Positions 43,962-51,418 of a DNA stretch of 64,000 nucleotides are shown piece after piece. The notes below the pieces were generated by a model. It worked only from the letters and a program-made list of their open reading frames with translations, did no database searches and had not been told where the DNA came from. The position numbers and the translations under genes were made by a program. Location of the stretch: NCBI GenBank assembly GCA_003220225.1, contig QHRU01000068.1:1-64000 (forward strand), written 5' to 3'. This DNA comes from Candidatus Rokuibacteriota bacterium. GTDB lineage: Bacteria; Methylomirabilota; Methylomirabilia; Rokubacteriales; CSP1-6. Each line of letters opens with the position of its first letter. Positions within the stretch are counted from its first letter, which is position 1.

Positions 43962-44077
43962 CACTCGATCACCTGATCAGCCCGCGCCAGTACCGACGGC
44001 GGGATCGTCAGGCCGAGGGCCTTGGCGGTCTTGAGGTTGATGACCAGCTCGAATTTCCTCGGCTCCTCTGTCGGCTA
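43961..44077 (-). pseudogene. C-terminal remnant of an ABC substrate-binding protein (DUF534 family)
   Basis: Thirty-seven codons read [18 protein letters not shown] followed by [19 protein letters not shown] and a stop, which is the highly conserved C-terminus of DUF534 ABC transporter substrate-binding proteins (usually about 320 residues). An in-frame TAG stands directly before it and no other part of the gene is present. It lies between the AhpD-like gene and the small exported protein, both on the same strand. Confidence 0.8.
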
Positions 44078-44085
44078 ACTGCGCG

Positions 44086-44631
44086 TCAGCGCGGGAGGAT
44101 GCAGAAGCCCTGGCTCTCGATGCCGAGCGCGACGTTGAACTTGCTGCGGAAGTTCTCGAGGGCGGCGGCCGCGGTCAGCTCGACCACCTGCGCTTCCGAG
44201 AAGTGGCGGCGGGCCTCCGCGAACAGCTCGTCGGTGACCTTCTGGCCCGTGATCGTCATGGCTTCCGCGAAAGCGAGCGCCGCGCGCTCCGGCGCCGAGT
44301 AGTGGCGGCTCGTCGCGAACGAGGCGACCTCGCGGATCTTGTCCTCCGACGCGCCCTCCCGCAGACCGCGGGATGAGTTGATGTCGACTCAGAACGGGCA
44401 GCCGTTGATGAGCGAGACGCGGAGATAGACGAGCGCGAGCAATTCCTTGCCGAGCAGCCCCGAGCGGTCCACGGCCGCCGACAGCGCCTTGGCGGCCCGC
44501 ATGACGCCCGGCGTGTGAGCCTGGACCTTCGTGGTGTTGAAGACGGCGCCGAAGGTCGCCTCCTCCTTCGCGAACGTCTCCTTCAGAATCGGATCATCGC
44601 CGGGATCGGTGATCTCGCGGACTCGAGGCAC
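44086..44631 (-). CDS. AhpD-like/carboxymuconolactone decarboxylase-family protein, probable selenoprotein (CxxU)
   Basis: Conceptually 181 residues from a GTG at 44631. The CMD/AhpD core has the redox motif as LINGCPF-UGA-VDINSSRG, where homologues have GCPFC: the UGA codon at 44391-44389 is residue 81. After it the frame stays open for 100 codons and keeps the family sequence (GASEDKIREVASF, SAPERAALAFAEAMT, ARRHFSEAQVVELT, LGIESQG). A hairpin that fits a bacterial SECIS lies 21 nt after the UGA. I therefore read the codon as selenocysteine, giving a CPFU peroxidase-type site; a nonsense mutation is the alternative. It follows the M28 peptidase gene by 21 bp. Confidence 0.72.
44357..44373 (-). 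promoter_or_regulatory. Candidate bacterial SECIS hairpin
   Basis: On the transcript a six-pair stem UCCCGC/GCGGGA closes a five-base loop GGUCU. The loop starts 21 nt after the in-frame UGA, and its first base is G. As I recall the bSECIS model (UGA-to-loop 16-37 nt, upper stem 4-16 bp, G in the first two loop bases), all three conditions are met. The stem lies inside the coding sequence, where bacterial SECIS elements must be. Confidence 0.65.
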
Positions 44632-44652
44632 GGCGCGATTATACCTCTGTCA

Positions 44653-45570
44653 TCAGCGTGTCCCCGCAGCCTGGGTGGTCAGATATTGCTCGATCGAGGG
44701 CAGTGCGTCGAGCAGCACGTTGCCGACGACGGCCAGGCTCTGCGCGGAGACCTTGTCGAGCGTGTCGTCGGCCGTGTGCCACGGTGGATAGTCGAAGTCG
44801 ATCAGCAACGCGGCGGGCACGCCCGCCTTCAGGAACGGCACGTGGTCGTCCTCCACCGGCAGCGGGTCGTTCAGGAAGTGCCTGGAGTAACCGAGCCGCG
44901 CCGCGCTCGCCCAGAGGATGTCGGTCAGCCATAGCGTGGAGTACGTGTCGCGACGGATGTTGAGGTCGCGGTCGCCGATCATGTCCACCAGCACCAGCGC
45001 GCGCGGCAACCGGCCCGTGCGCGCGAGCTCGGCCGCGAGGTGCCGGGAGCCGTACAGACTGTCGGTGGCCGTCCACGACTCGAACGCCTCCTCGCCGTCG
45101 AACCACACCAGCCACAGCGTGTACTCGCGCGGCGCCTTCGCCAGCCGGCGCGCCAGCTCGATGAGCAGCGCCGCGCTGGAACCGCCGTCGTTGGCGCCCA
45201 CGAAGCGGAACGACTTGAAGAGCTTGGTGTCGTAGTGGCCGGCGAGCACGACGACGTCAGTGCGACGTCCCGGCAGGCGTGCCACGACGTTGGCCATGCG
45301 CAGGCGTCCCTGCGGCGTGGCGGCCTCGAACGTCCGCACCTCGGCCTCGACGCCGGCCTTCCGGAGCTCGCCGACGATGTAGGTGCGCGCTCGCTCGCCG
45401 CCGGGTGAGCCGGCCACGCGCGGCCCGATGGCCACCAGCCGTTCGACGTGACGGAGCGCGGCGGCGCCGTCCACCCGGACGGCCGGCGCCTGGGCGGCGC
45501 CCGGCTGCGCGCCGCCGGCGAGCACCGTGAGGACCAGCGTCAGCGCGAGCGTCGTCACGCGGGCGCTCAT
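44653..45570 (-). CDS. Secreted M28-family metallopeptidase / glutaminyl-cyclase-like
   Basis: A 305-residue zinc hydrolase with a signal peptide (TLALTLVLTVLAGGAQPGAAQA). Metal-binding and catalytic positions of clan MH are seen: the first His/Asp in VVLAGHYDTK, the bridging Asp in VGANDGGSSAALLIELA, the Glu pair in VWFDGEEAFESW, Asp in LVLVDMIGD and the late His in YPPWHTADDTLDKV. The short length without a PA domain and the FDGEEA and PPWHT blocks favour the glutaminyl-peptide cyclotransferase-like subfamily over aminopeptidases. The AhpD-like gene follows by 21 bp. Confidence 0.88.
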   Translation of the reverse strand: MSARVTTLALTLVLTVLAGGAQPGAAQAPAVRVDGAAALRHVERLVAIGPRVAGSPGGERARTYIVGELRKAGVEAEVRTFEAATPQGRLRMANVVARLPGRRTDVVVLAGHYDTKLFKSFRFVGANDGGSSAALLIELARRLAKAPREYTLWLVWFDGEEAFESWTATDSLYGSRHLAAELARTGRLPRALVLVDMIGDRDLNIRRDTYSTLWLTDILWASAARLGYSRHFLNDPLPVEDDHVPFLKAGVPAALLIDFDYPPWHTADDTLDKVSAQSLAVVGNVLLDALPSIEQYLTTQAAGTR

Positions 45571-45587
45571 TGAGGCCCCCCTGGAGG

Positions 45588-46421
45588 CTATCGCCGTCCC
45601 GGCGCCGGCTTGACGCCGGCGGCGCCGAAGTACTGCATGGTCAGCACGAAGTTGCCCTCGGCGCGCAGCGCGTTGAACCCGTCGAGCCAGCGCTCGGCGG
45701 TCGGCGCGTCCACGATGCCGAAGCGCACGGCGTTCTCGGCGCGCCGCCCCAGGAAGTTGCGCGAGAACTGGGTCAGCGTCGTGTCCTGGTAGACGTCGGC
45801 GATCATCTTGACGTCGGCCAGTCCCGACGCGCGCAGCAGCGCGCCCAGCCGGCGACCGCTGTGCGGCTCCGCGTAGATGCGCGCGGCGACGCCGTCGAAG
45901 ATCTTCGCGGTGAGCTCGCGGTCCGGATGCGTGGCGCCGATCAACCCGAAGTCCTGGTCTTGCAGCCCAACGCGGCCCCCGGGACGCGTGACGCGGGTCA
46001 TCTCCTTCACCACGCGCAACGGATCCTCGACGTGCAGGATCACGGTGATCGCCAGCGCCACGTCGAAGCGGCCATCCCCGAACGGCAGTCGGCTTCCGTC
46101 CGCGCGTCGAAACACGATGCGGCCGCCCGGCGCGCCGCGCGACAACGAGCGCGCCCGCGCGAGGAGGGTCGCGCTCGTGTCCACTGCGCTCACGCGGCCG
46201 CGGCGGCCGACGAGGGCGGCGAGATCGCGCACGACGACGCCGGTGCCGCAGCCGACCTCCAGCACGCGGTCGCCCGCGCCCACGGGCACCCAGCGCAGGA
46301 AGCGGCGGCGGAGACGGATCTGGCTCGGCGTGCGGCCGCGCACCTCGAGCGCCGCGGCCATCGTCTCGGCCGTCGGCTGGGCGTCGACGGCGCGCCAGGG
46401 ATCAGGATAGAGGCTAGCCAA
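45588..46421 (-). CDS. Class I SAM-dependent methyltransferase
   Basis: A 277-residue methyltransferase. Motif I is VLEVGCGTGVVVRDLA, motif II acid in VSAVDTSATLLARAR, post-I FRRADGSRLPFGDGRFDVALAITV and motif IV VKEMTRVTRPGGRVGLQDQD. This resembles UbiE/arsenite methyltransferase-like enzymes acting on small molecules; the substrate cannot be told. The TTG start overlaps the stop of the upstream TRASH-domain gene by eight bases, and a later ATG (MAAALEVRG) is an alternative. Confidence 0.85.
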   Translation of the reverse strand: MASLYPDPWRAVDAQPTAETMAAALEVRGRTPSQIRLRRRFLRWVPVGAGDRVLEVGCGTGVVVRDLAALVGRRGRVSAVDTSATLLARARSLSRGAPGGRIVFRRADGSRLPFGDGRFDVALAITVILHVEDPLRVVKEMTRVTRPGGRVGLQDQDFGLIGATHPDRELTAKIFDGVAARIYAEPHSGRRLGALLRASGLADVKMIADVYQDTTLTQFSRNFLGRRAENAVRFGIVDAPTAERWLDGFNALRAEGNFVLTMQYFGAAGVKPAPGRR

Positions 46422-46647
46422 CGTAGCGGCGCGCGCACTCCTCGCTGCAGAAGTACGGCGCGTCGGTGGCGCCGCGGCCGCGCACCGCTCGCGAGCGCAC
46501 GACGTACGTCTGGCAGACGGGATCCTTCACCAGCTCGTCGCTGAGCGCGACGGGAGGCCGCGGACCTCTCGCGAGCGGACGGCGCAGGAGGGGCAGGAGC
46601 ACGGTGAGCACGAGCACCGCCACGGCGAGCAGCAGAACGACGCGCAC
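46414..46647 (-). CDS. Small membrane-anchored TRASH/YHS-like zinc-finger protein
   Basis: Seventy-seven residues: a hydrophobic N-terminal helix (VVLLLAVAVLVLTVLLPLL) and a metal-binding domain with KDPVCQTYV and APYFCSEECARRYV. This Cys arrangement is that of TRASH-like domains (the PP0621 type), which probably bind a metal ion near the membrane. It overlaps the methyltransferase gene and is preceded by another small gene on the same strand by four bases. Confidence 0.78.
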   Translation of the reverse strand: MRVVLLLAVAVLVLTVLLPLLRRPLARGPRPPVALSDELVKDPVCQTYVVRSRAVRGRGATDAPYFCSEECARRYVG

Positions 46648-46651
46648 GACG

Positions 46652-46879
46652 TTACCGCTCCGGCTTGATCGAGAGGGCCCGAAGGAATTCCTTGTCCTGC
46701 GCGGTCAGCTCGGACGAGAACCCGCGGCTCTTGGCGCCCGCGAAGAAGATACCGGTGTCGGCGCCGCGCCGGAGGATCTCCTGGACGGCGTCGCGCGCGG
46801 CGTCGGTGGCCGTCAGCGAGGCCTCGATCGTCTGCACGAGGCGCTTGAAGAGTCCGTCGAGATGACGCTCTCTGGCCAT
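46652..46879 (-). CDS. Small hypothetical protein
   Basis: Seventy-five residues, soluble and mostly helical (LDGLFKRLVQTIEASLTATDAARDAVQEILRRG), with a conserved-looking GFSSELTAQDKEFLRALSI end. I recognise no named domain. It is the first gene of a short minus-strand run (small protein, TRASH protein, methyltransferase) and diverges from the Nudix gene over 26 bp, which must contain parts of both promoters. Confidence 0.65.
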   Translation of the reverse strand: MARERHLDGLFKRLVQTIEASLTATDAARDAVQEILRRGADTGIFFAGAKSRGFSSELTAQDKEFLRALSIKPER

Positions 46880-46905
46880 CAGACCCTTACGATAACATAC
46901 GGCGC

Positions 46906-47445
46906 GTGCGCGCTCCCTGGACCCCGCTCGCGTCGTCGATCCGCTGGTCGCGGGGCAAGCTCGCGCTGCGCGAGGACGGCTGGCGGCTGCCCGACGGCAC
47001 CGAGCGCGCGTACCCCGTGCTGGCCGTCGGCGTCACCGTCGGCGTGCTCGGCTTCGTCGAGCCCGAGCGGGTGGTGCTCGTGCGCCAGTTCCGTCACCTG
47101 GCGCGCGCGCAGTCGTGGGAGCTGCCGGGCGGCGGCGCGCTGGCCGGCGAGGCGCCCGAGGCCGCCGCGCAGCGCGAGCTGCGCGAGGAGGGCGGCTACC
47201 GCGCCGAGCGGCTGGTGTTCCTCACGCGCTTCTGGCCGTCCAACGCCTACCTCGACGAAGTCGCGTGGTGCTACGTTGCGCACGGCCTGACGCCCGATCC
47301 CCTGCCCGCCGACGACGACGAGTTCCTCGAGCGCTCGGTGGTGCCGGTGGCGGAGGCGGTCCGCATGGCGTTGGACGGGGAGATTACGGAATCGGTTTCC
47401 AAGGTGACGCTGCTCCAATACGCGCTGGCCCGTGAGCGGCACTGA
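46906..47445 (+). CDS. Nudix hydrolase (ADP-ribose pyrophosphatase type)
   Basis: A 179-residue Nudix protein. The Nudix box is complete, GGGALAGEAPEAAAQRELRE followed by EGGY, with all metal-binding glutamates. The flanking pattern (VVLVRQFRHLARAQSWELPGG before, FWPSNAYLDEVAWCYVA after) is typical of NudF-like ADP-sugar pyrophosphatases. It likely clears ADP-ribose or related nucleotide sugars. GTG start. The HAD hydrolase gene overlaps its end by 14 bases. Confidence 0.9.
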   Translation: MRAPWTPLASSIRWSRGKLALREDGWRLPDGTERAYPVLAVGVTVGVLGFVEPERVVLVRQFRHLARAQSWELPGGGALAGEAPEAAAQRELREEGGYRAERLVFLTRFWPSNAYLDEVAWCYVAHGLTPDPLPADDDEFLERSVVPVAEAVRMALDGEITESVSKVTLLQYALARERH

Positions 47446-48109
47446 CGACCCGCGCGCCGCGATCGACGCCGTCATCTTCGACATGGACGGCGTGCTCGCG
47501 GATTCCGAGCCCCTGCACCAGCACGCCATCCGGCTGCTGCTGGCCGAGTACGGCGTCGACTGGATGCCCGACGGCCGCGATCCCACCGTCGGCCTCACGT
47601 CGCTCGAGTCGTTCGCGATCATCTGTGAGCGACACGCCCTCCGACACGACCCGCGGCATCTCGACGCGCTCTACACCGCACGCGTGCTGCCGCTGCTGCG
47701 TGAGCGCGTGACGCCACTGCCTGGCGTGCCCGACGTGCCGCGGGCGCTGGCCGCGCGCGGCCTGCGCCTGGGCCTCGCGTCGTCGTCGGGGCCGGCGGTC
47801 ATCGAGACGACGCTCACGGCGCTCGGGGTGCGGCCGCTCTTCGAGGCGGTCGTCTCCGGCGTCGAGGTCGCGCGCGGCAAGCCGGCGCCGGACGTGTTCC
47901 TCGAGACGGCCAGGCGACTCGGGGTGACGCCCGGGGCGTGCGTGGTGGTGGAGGACTCGGCGCGCGGCGTGAGCGCGGCGCGGGCCGCGGGGATGCGATG
48001 CGTCGCGATTCCGTGCAACGAGACGCGTCACCACGATTTCCGCGACGCCACGCTGGTGCTCCCCGCCCTCCCGGACCTGCTCACTTGCCTGCTGTTCGCT
48101 GAACGGTAG
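47432..48109 (+). CDS. HAD-family hydrolase (beta-phosphoglucomutase/phosphatase-like)
   Basis: A 225-residue HAD phosphohydrolase. Motif I is VIFDMDGVLADSEPLHQ (nucleophile and acid Asp), motif II LGLASSSGPA, motif III Lys in VARGKPAPDVFLETA and motif IV VVVEDSARGVSAARAAGM. The helical cap inserted after motif I is the subclass of beta-phosphoglucomutase and GS1-like phosphatases. Coupling to the Nudix gene suggests removal of phosphate from the Nudix product. GTG start. Three tandem repeat units follow the stop. Confidence 0.9.
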   Translation: MSGTDDPRAAIDAVIFDMDGVLADSEPLHQHAIRLLLAEYGVDWMPDGRDPTVGLTSLESFAIICERHALRHDPRHLDALYTARVLPLLRERVTPLPGVPDVPRALAARGLRLGLASSSGPAVIETTLTALGVRPLFEAVVSGVEVARGKPAPDVFLETARRLGVTPGACVVVEDSARGVSAARAAGMRCVAIPCNETRHHDFRDATLVLPALPDLLTCLLFAER

Positions 48110-48114
48110 CGCGA

Positions 48115-48369
48115 CATCGAGGGGCGCCCCGGGTTCCCCGGGGCGCTCCGAGCGTCGGGGGGTGTGGGGGCCATGTCGGGGCCCCCACCTTCAATAAGCG
48201 CGAGATCGAGGAGCGCCACAGGTTCCCCGGGGCGCCCCGAGCGTCGGGGGGTGTGGGGGCCATCTCGGAGCCCCCACCTTCAATAAGCGCGAGCTCGAGG
48301 AGCGCCCCGGGTTCCCCGGGGCGCTCCGAGCGTGGGGGGTGTGGGGGCCATCTCGGGGCCCCCACCTTC
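48115..48369 (-). repeat. Double-hairpin intergenic repeat, copies D-F in tandem
   Basis: Three units of about 88 bp, each with hairpin 2 (GGAGCGCCCC type) and hairpin 1 (GTGGGGGCC / GGCCCCCAC). The last unit, next to the SDR gene, starts right after its TGA. The other two copy that junction, since each begins with TTATTGAAGG, the same bases as the end of the SDR gene. They fill the gap between the convergent HAD and SDR genes. Confidence 0.9.
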
Positions 48370-49117
48370 AATAGGTCGCGCGGCCGCCCGAGAGGTCGTA
48401 GACCGCGCCCGTCGAGAACGAGCACTCGTCGGAGGACAGCCACGAGACGAGCGCGGCGACTTCCTCCGGCTTCCCCACGCGTCCCATCGGGATCTTGGCG
48501 ACGAGCATGTCGACCGTCGAGCGCTCCATCTGCTGGAGCAGCTCGGTGCCGATCACCGCCGGCGCGACCGCGTTGACGAGAATCCCCTGCGTCGCGACTT
48601 CCTTGGCGAGCGCCTTCGTGAGCCCGATGACCCCCGCCTTGGCCGTGGAGTACGGCACGAGCGTGGGGTTGCCCTCCTTGCCGGCGATGGAGGCGATGTT
48701 GACGATGCGCCCGCTCCTGCGGGGCCGCATCAGCTTCACCGCGGCGCGGCAGACGAGGAACACGCTGGTGAGATCGACGGCGATGACCTGCTGCCAGTCC
48801 TCGTCGGTCAGCTCCCACGTCGGAAACGAGCGGCCCGTGATGCCGGCGTTGTTGACGACGACGTCGAGCCGGTCGTGCCACTCGTGCGCGGCACGCACGG
48901 CGCGCTCGACGTCCGCCGTGCGCGTGACGTCGGCCACGATCGCCCGCGCCTCGGGGCCGAGGCGCTTGGCGGCGCCCTCCACGGCCGCCGCGTCGCGGTC
49001 GAGCATCACCACGCGCGCCCCGTCGGCGAGCAGGCGCTCGCTGATCGCGAGGCCGATGCCGCGGCCCGCGCCCGTCACCAGCGCGGTGCGGCCGTCGAGG
49101 CGGGTCGCCGGGGTCAT
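48368..49117 (-). CDS. Short-chain dehydrogenase/reductase
   Basis: A 249-residue classical SDR: cofactor motif TGAGRGIG, NNAG in VVNNAGITG, catalytic Ser in VNIASIAG, YSTAK (Tyr and Lys) and the C-terminal VYDLSGG. The acidic residue after strand 2 (MLDRDA) favours NAD+. It is the last gene of the seven-gene operon, with its start overlapping the stop of the PLP enzyme (ATGA). The substrate is unknown; FabG-like similarity is general. Confidence 0.88.
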   Translation of the reverse strand: MTPATRLDGRTALVTGAGRGIGLAISERLLADGARVVMLDRDAAAVEGAAKRLGPEARAIVADVTRTADVERAVRAAHEWHDRLDVVVNNAGITGRSFPTWELTDEDWQQVIAVDLTSVFLVCRAAVKLMRPRRSGRIVNIASIAGKEGNPTLVPYSTAKAGVIGLTKALAKEVATQGILVNAVAPAVIGTELLQQMERSTVDMLVAKIPMGRVGKPEEVAALVSWLSSDECSFSTGAVYDLSGGRATY

Positions 49118-50232
49118 CCGAGCGCCTGGGTGAAGTCCTCGATCAGATCGTCGGGGTGCTCGAGGCCGATCGACACGCGCAGCAGGTTGGCGGGCGTGGT
49201 CGTACCGGGGCCCTCGATCGACGCGCGGTGCTCGACGAGGCTCTCGGTGCCGCCGAAGCTCGTCGCCCGCGTGAAGACGCGCATCTTCGCGGCCACGGCC
49301 ATGGCCGCCTCCGCGCCGCCCTTGACCTGAACCGAGAGCATGCCGCCGAACATCGCCATCTGGCGCCGGGCGATCTCGTGTCCGGGATTGTCCGGCAGCC
49401 CGGGATAGTGCACGCGCTCGACGCGCGGGTGGCCGGCCAGGAAGGTCGCGACCTTCAGCGCGTGCTCGGACTGCGCCCGCACCCGGTACGGCAGCGTGCG
49501 GATGCCGCGGAGCACGAGCCAGCAGTCGAACGGCGACGGCACGGCCCCGCCCGCCGTCTGCAGCGTGCGCAGCCGGTCGAAGAGCGGGCCGCGCTCGCGG
49601 GCCACCACGATGCCGCCGAGCACGTCGGAGTGGCCGCCGAGGTACTTGGTGGTGGCGTGCACGATCAGGTCGGCGCCGAGCTTGAACGGCGACGAGAGGA
49701 TCGGCGTGGCCGTGGTGTTGTCGACCACGTAGTGAGCGCCGGCCGCGCGCGCGATGGCGCCGATCCGGGCGAGGTCGCTCACTTTCCACAGCGGGTTGGA
49801 CGGCGACTCCGCCCACACGAGCTTCGTCGTCGGCCGCACGGCCTTCTCGACGGCGCCGAGGTCGGTCATGTCGACGAACGTCGTCGCGAGCCCCCAGCCG
49901 GCGTAGACCTCGCGCAGGAGCTTGCCCGTGCCGTAGTACGCGTCCATCGGCGCGACGACGTGGTCGCCGGGGGCCAGCGACTGGAAGACGGCGGCGGTCG
50001 CCGCCGAGGCCGACGAGAACGCCACCGCCCCCACGCCGCCCTCCAGCGCGATCAGGCACGCCTCGAGCGCGGCGCGATTGGGCGCGCTGCTGCGCGAGTA
50101 GATGTGCCCGCGCGGGAACGAGCCGTCGGGCTCGCGCTCGAACGTCGTGGACGGATGAATGGCGGGCGTCACGGCGCCGGTGCCGGGATCCACCTCGGCG
50201 CCCGCGTGCACGGCGACGGTCTCGATCCTCAT
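49114..50232 (-). CDS. Cystathionine gamma-synthase/lyase-family PLP enzyme
   Basis: A 372-residue member of the Cys/Met metabolism PLP family. Seen: the N-terminal ETVAVHAGAEVDPGTGAV, PAIHPSTTFER, the PLP-phosphate Ser/Gly region SSASAATAAVF, the cofactor Asp in YVVDNTTATP, the PLP lysine in HATTKYLGGHSD and the substrate-carboxylate Arg in LLRVSIGLEHPDDL. Gamma-synthase, gamma-lyase and O-acetylhomoserine sulfhydrylase cannot be separated by eye. In this operon it is more likely catabolic (gamma-lyase type) than biosynthetic. The ABC ATPase gene ends four bases before it. Confidence 0.88.
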   Translation of the reverse strand: MRIETVAVHAGAEVDPGTGAVTPAIHPSTTFEREPDGSFPRGHIYSRSSAPNRAALEACLIALEGGVGAVAFSSASAATAAVFQSLAPGDHVVAPMDAYYGTGKLLREVYAGWGLATTFVDMTDLGAVEKAVRPTTKLVWAESPSNPLWKVSDLARIGAIARAAGAHYVVDNTTATPILSSPFKLGADLIVHATTKYLGGHSDVLGGIVVARERGPLFDRLRTLQTAGGAVPSPFDCWLVLRGIRTLPYRVRAQSEHALKVATFLAGHPRVERVHYPGLPDNPGHEIARRQMAMFGGMLSVQVKGGAEAAMAVAAKMRVFTRATSFGGTESLVEHRASIEGPGTTTPANLLRVSIGLEHPDDLIEDFTQALG

Positions 50233-50236
50233 GACG

Positions 50237-51343
50237 TCACTCCCTGTCGGCGGAGCCGACCACTCCCTCGTCGGCGGCGCCGTCTCCGGGGCGCAGCACG
50301 ACGCCGTCTTCGGGCTGCCAGGCCAGCGCCACGCGCGTCTTGCGCGGCAGCGCGGCGGCCTGCCCGTGCGGCACGTCCACCCAGAACGGGCGCCCCTGCA
50401 CGCTGATCTGCAGACGCACGATGGCGCCGAGGAACGTGACGACGTCCACCACGCCGTCGAGCCGGTTGCGGCCGTTGGCGGGCGCCGGGTCGGAGAGCAC
50501 GCTCAGCTTCTCCGGGCGCACGGCCAGCGTCACCGCGGCGCCGTCGGCGACGCCGTCGCACGCCGCGCGCAGCCGGCGGCCCTCCCACTCGAGCACGCCG
50601 TCGGCTGCGGACACCACGCGGCACGGCACGAGGTTCGAGATGCCGATGAAGTCGGCGACGAAATCCGTGCGCGGGCGGCCGTAGACCTCCTCGGGACGGC
50701 CGAGCTGCTCGATGCGGCCGCCGCGCATGACGGCCAGCCGGTCGGCGAGCGACAGCGCCTCCTCCTGGTCGTGGGTCACGTAGAGCGTGGTGACGCCGAG
50801 GTCCTGCTGGATCTTGCGGATCTCCGCCCGCAGCCGCAGCCGGATCTTGGCGTCCAGCGCCGAGAGCGGCTCGTCCAGCAACAGGATTTCCGGCCGCCGC
50901 GCGAGCGCGCGCGCCAGCGCGACGCGCTGCTGCTGGCCGCCCGAGAGCTGGTTGGCGTATCGGCCGCCGAGGCCGCCCAGGTGCATGAGGGCCAGCAGCT
51001 CCTCGACGCGGTCGCGGATGCGCGGCTGGGGCCAGCGCGCGACGCGCAGACCGAAGGCGATGTTCTCGGCCACGGTCATGGTCGGGAACAGCGCGTAGGA
51101 CTGGAACACGATGCCGACGCCGCGCCGGGCCGGCGGCACGTCGTTGACGACGCGGTCGTCGAAGCGCACCTCGCCCGCGTCGGGTCGCTCGAAGCCGGCC
51201 ACCAGGCGCAGCGTGGTCGTCTTGCCGCACCCCGAGCCCCCCACCAGCGCGACGAGCTCTCCCGGGGCGATCTCCAGGGAGAGCCCGTCGACGGCGGTGC
51301 TCGTGCCGAAGCGCTTGCTGACGTCACGCAGCGTGATGCGCAT
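50237..51343 (-). CDS. ABC transporter ATP-binding protein (PotA/FbpC type)
   Basis: Powers the importer encoded upstream. All catalytic motifs are intact: Walker A GGSGCGKTT, Q-loop VFQSYALFP, signature LSGGQQQR, Walker B LLLDEPLSALD and switch His in YVTHDQEEAL. A TOBE domain follows (WEGRRLRAACDG, VRPEKLSVL). The 368-residue length and the DQEEALSLADRLAVM block fit the spermidine/putrescine, iron(III) and 2-aminoethylphosphonate importer group. It lies 75 bp after the substrate-binding-protein gene. Confidence 0.93.
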   Translation of the reverse strand: MRITLRDVSKRFGTSTAVDGLSLEIAPGELVALVGGSGCGKTTTLRLVAGFERPDAGEVRFDDRVVNDVPPARRGVGIVFQSYALFPTMTVAENIAFGLRVARWPQPRIRDRVEELLALMHLGGLGGRYANQLSGGQQQRVALARALARRPEILLLDEPLSALDAKIRLRLRAEIRKIQQDLGVTTLYVTHDQEEALSLADRLAVMRGGRIEQLGRPEEVYGRPRTDFVADFIGISNLVPCRVVSAADGVLEWEGRRLRAACDGVADGAAVTLAVRPEKLSVLSDPAPANGRNRLDGVVDVVTFLGAIVRLQISVQGRPFWVDVPHGQAAALPRKTRVALAWQPEDGVVLRPGDGAADEGVVGSADRE

Positions 51344-51418
51344 GACTTCTTTATTTCGCCGTCGGGGCGCCTGCGCAGGGCTCCGGCGCCCGACGTTCTG
51401 CCATCAGAACCCGCTGAC

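Noticed and set aside
44389-44631. An 80-residue truncated AhpD-like protein ending at the UGA
   Set aside because: The sequence past the UGA keeps the family sequence in frame for 100 codons up to a second stop, so simple truncation explains less than read-through as selenocysteine.
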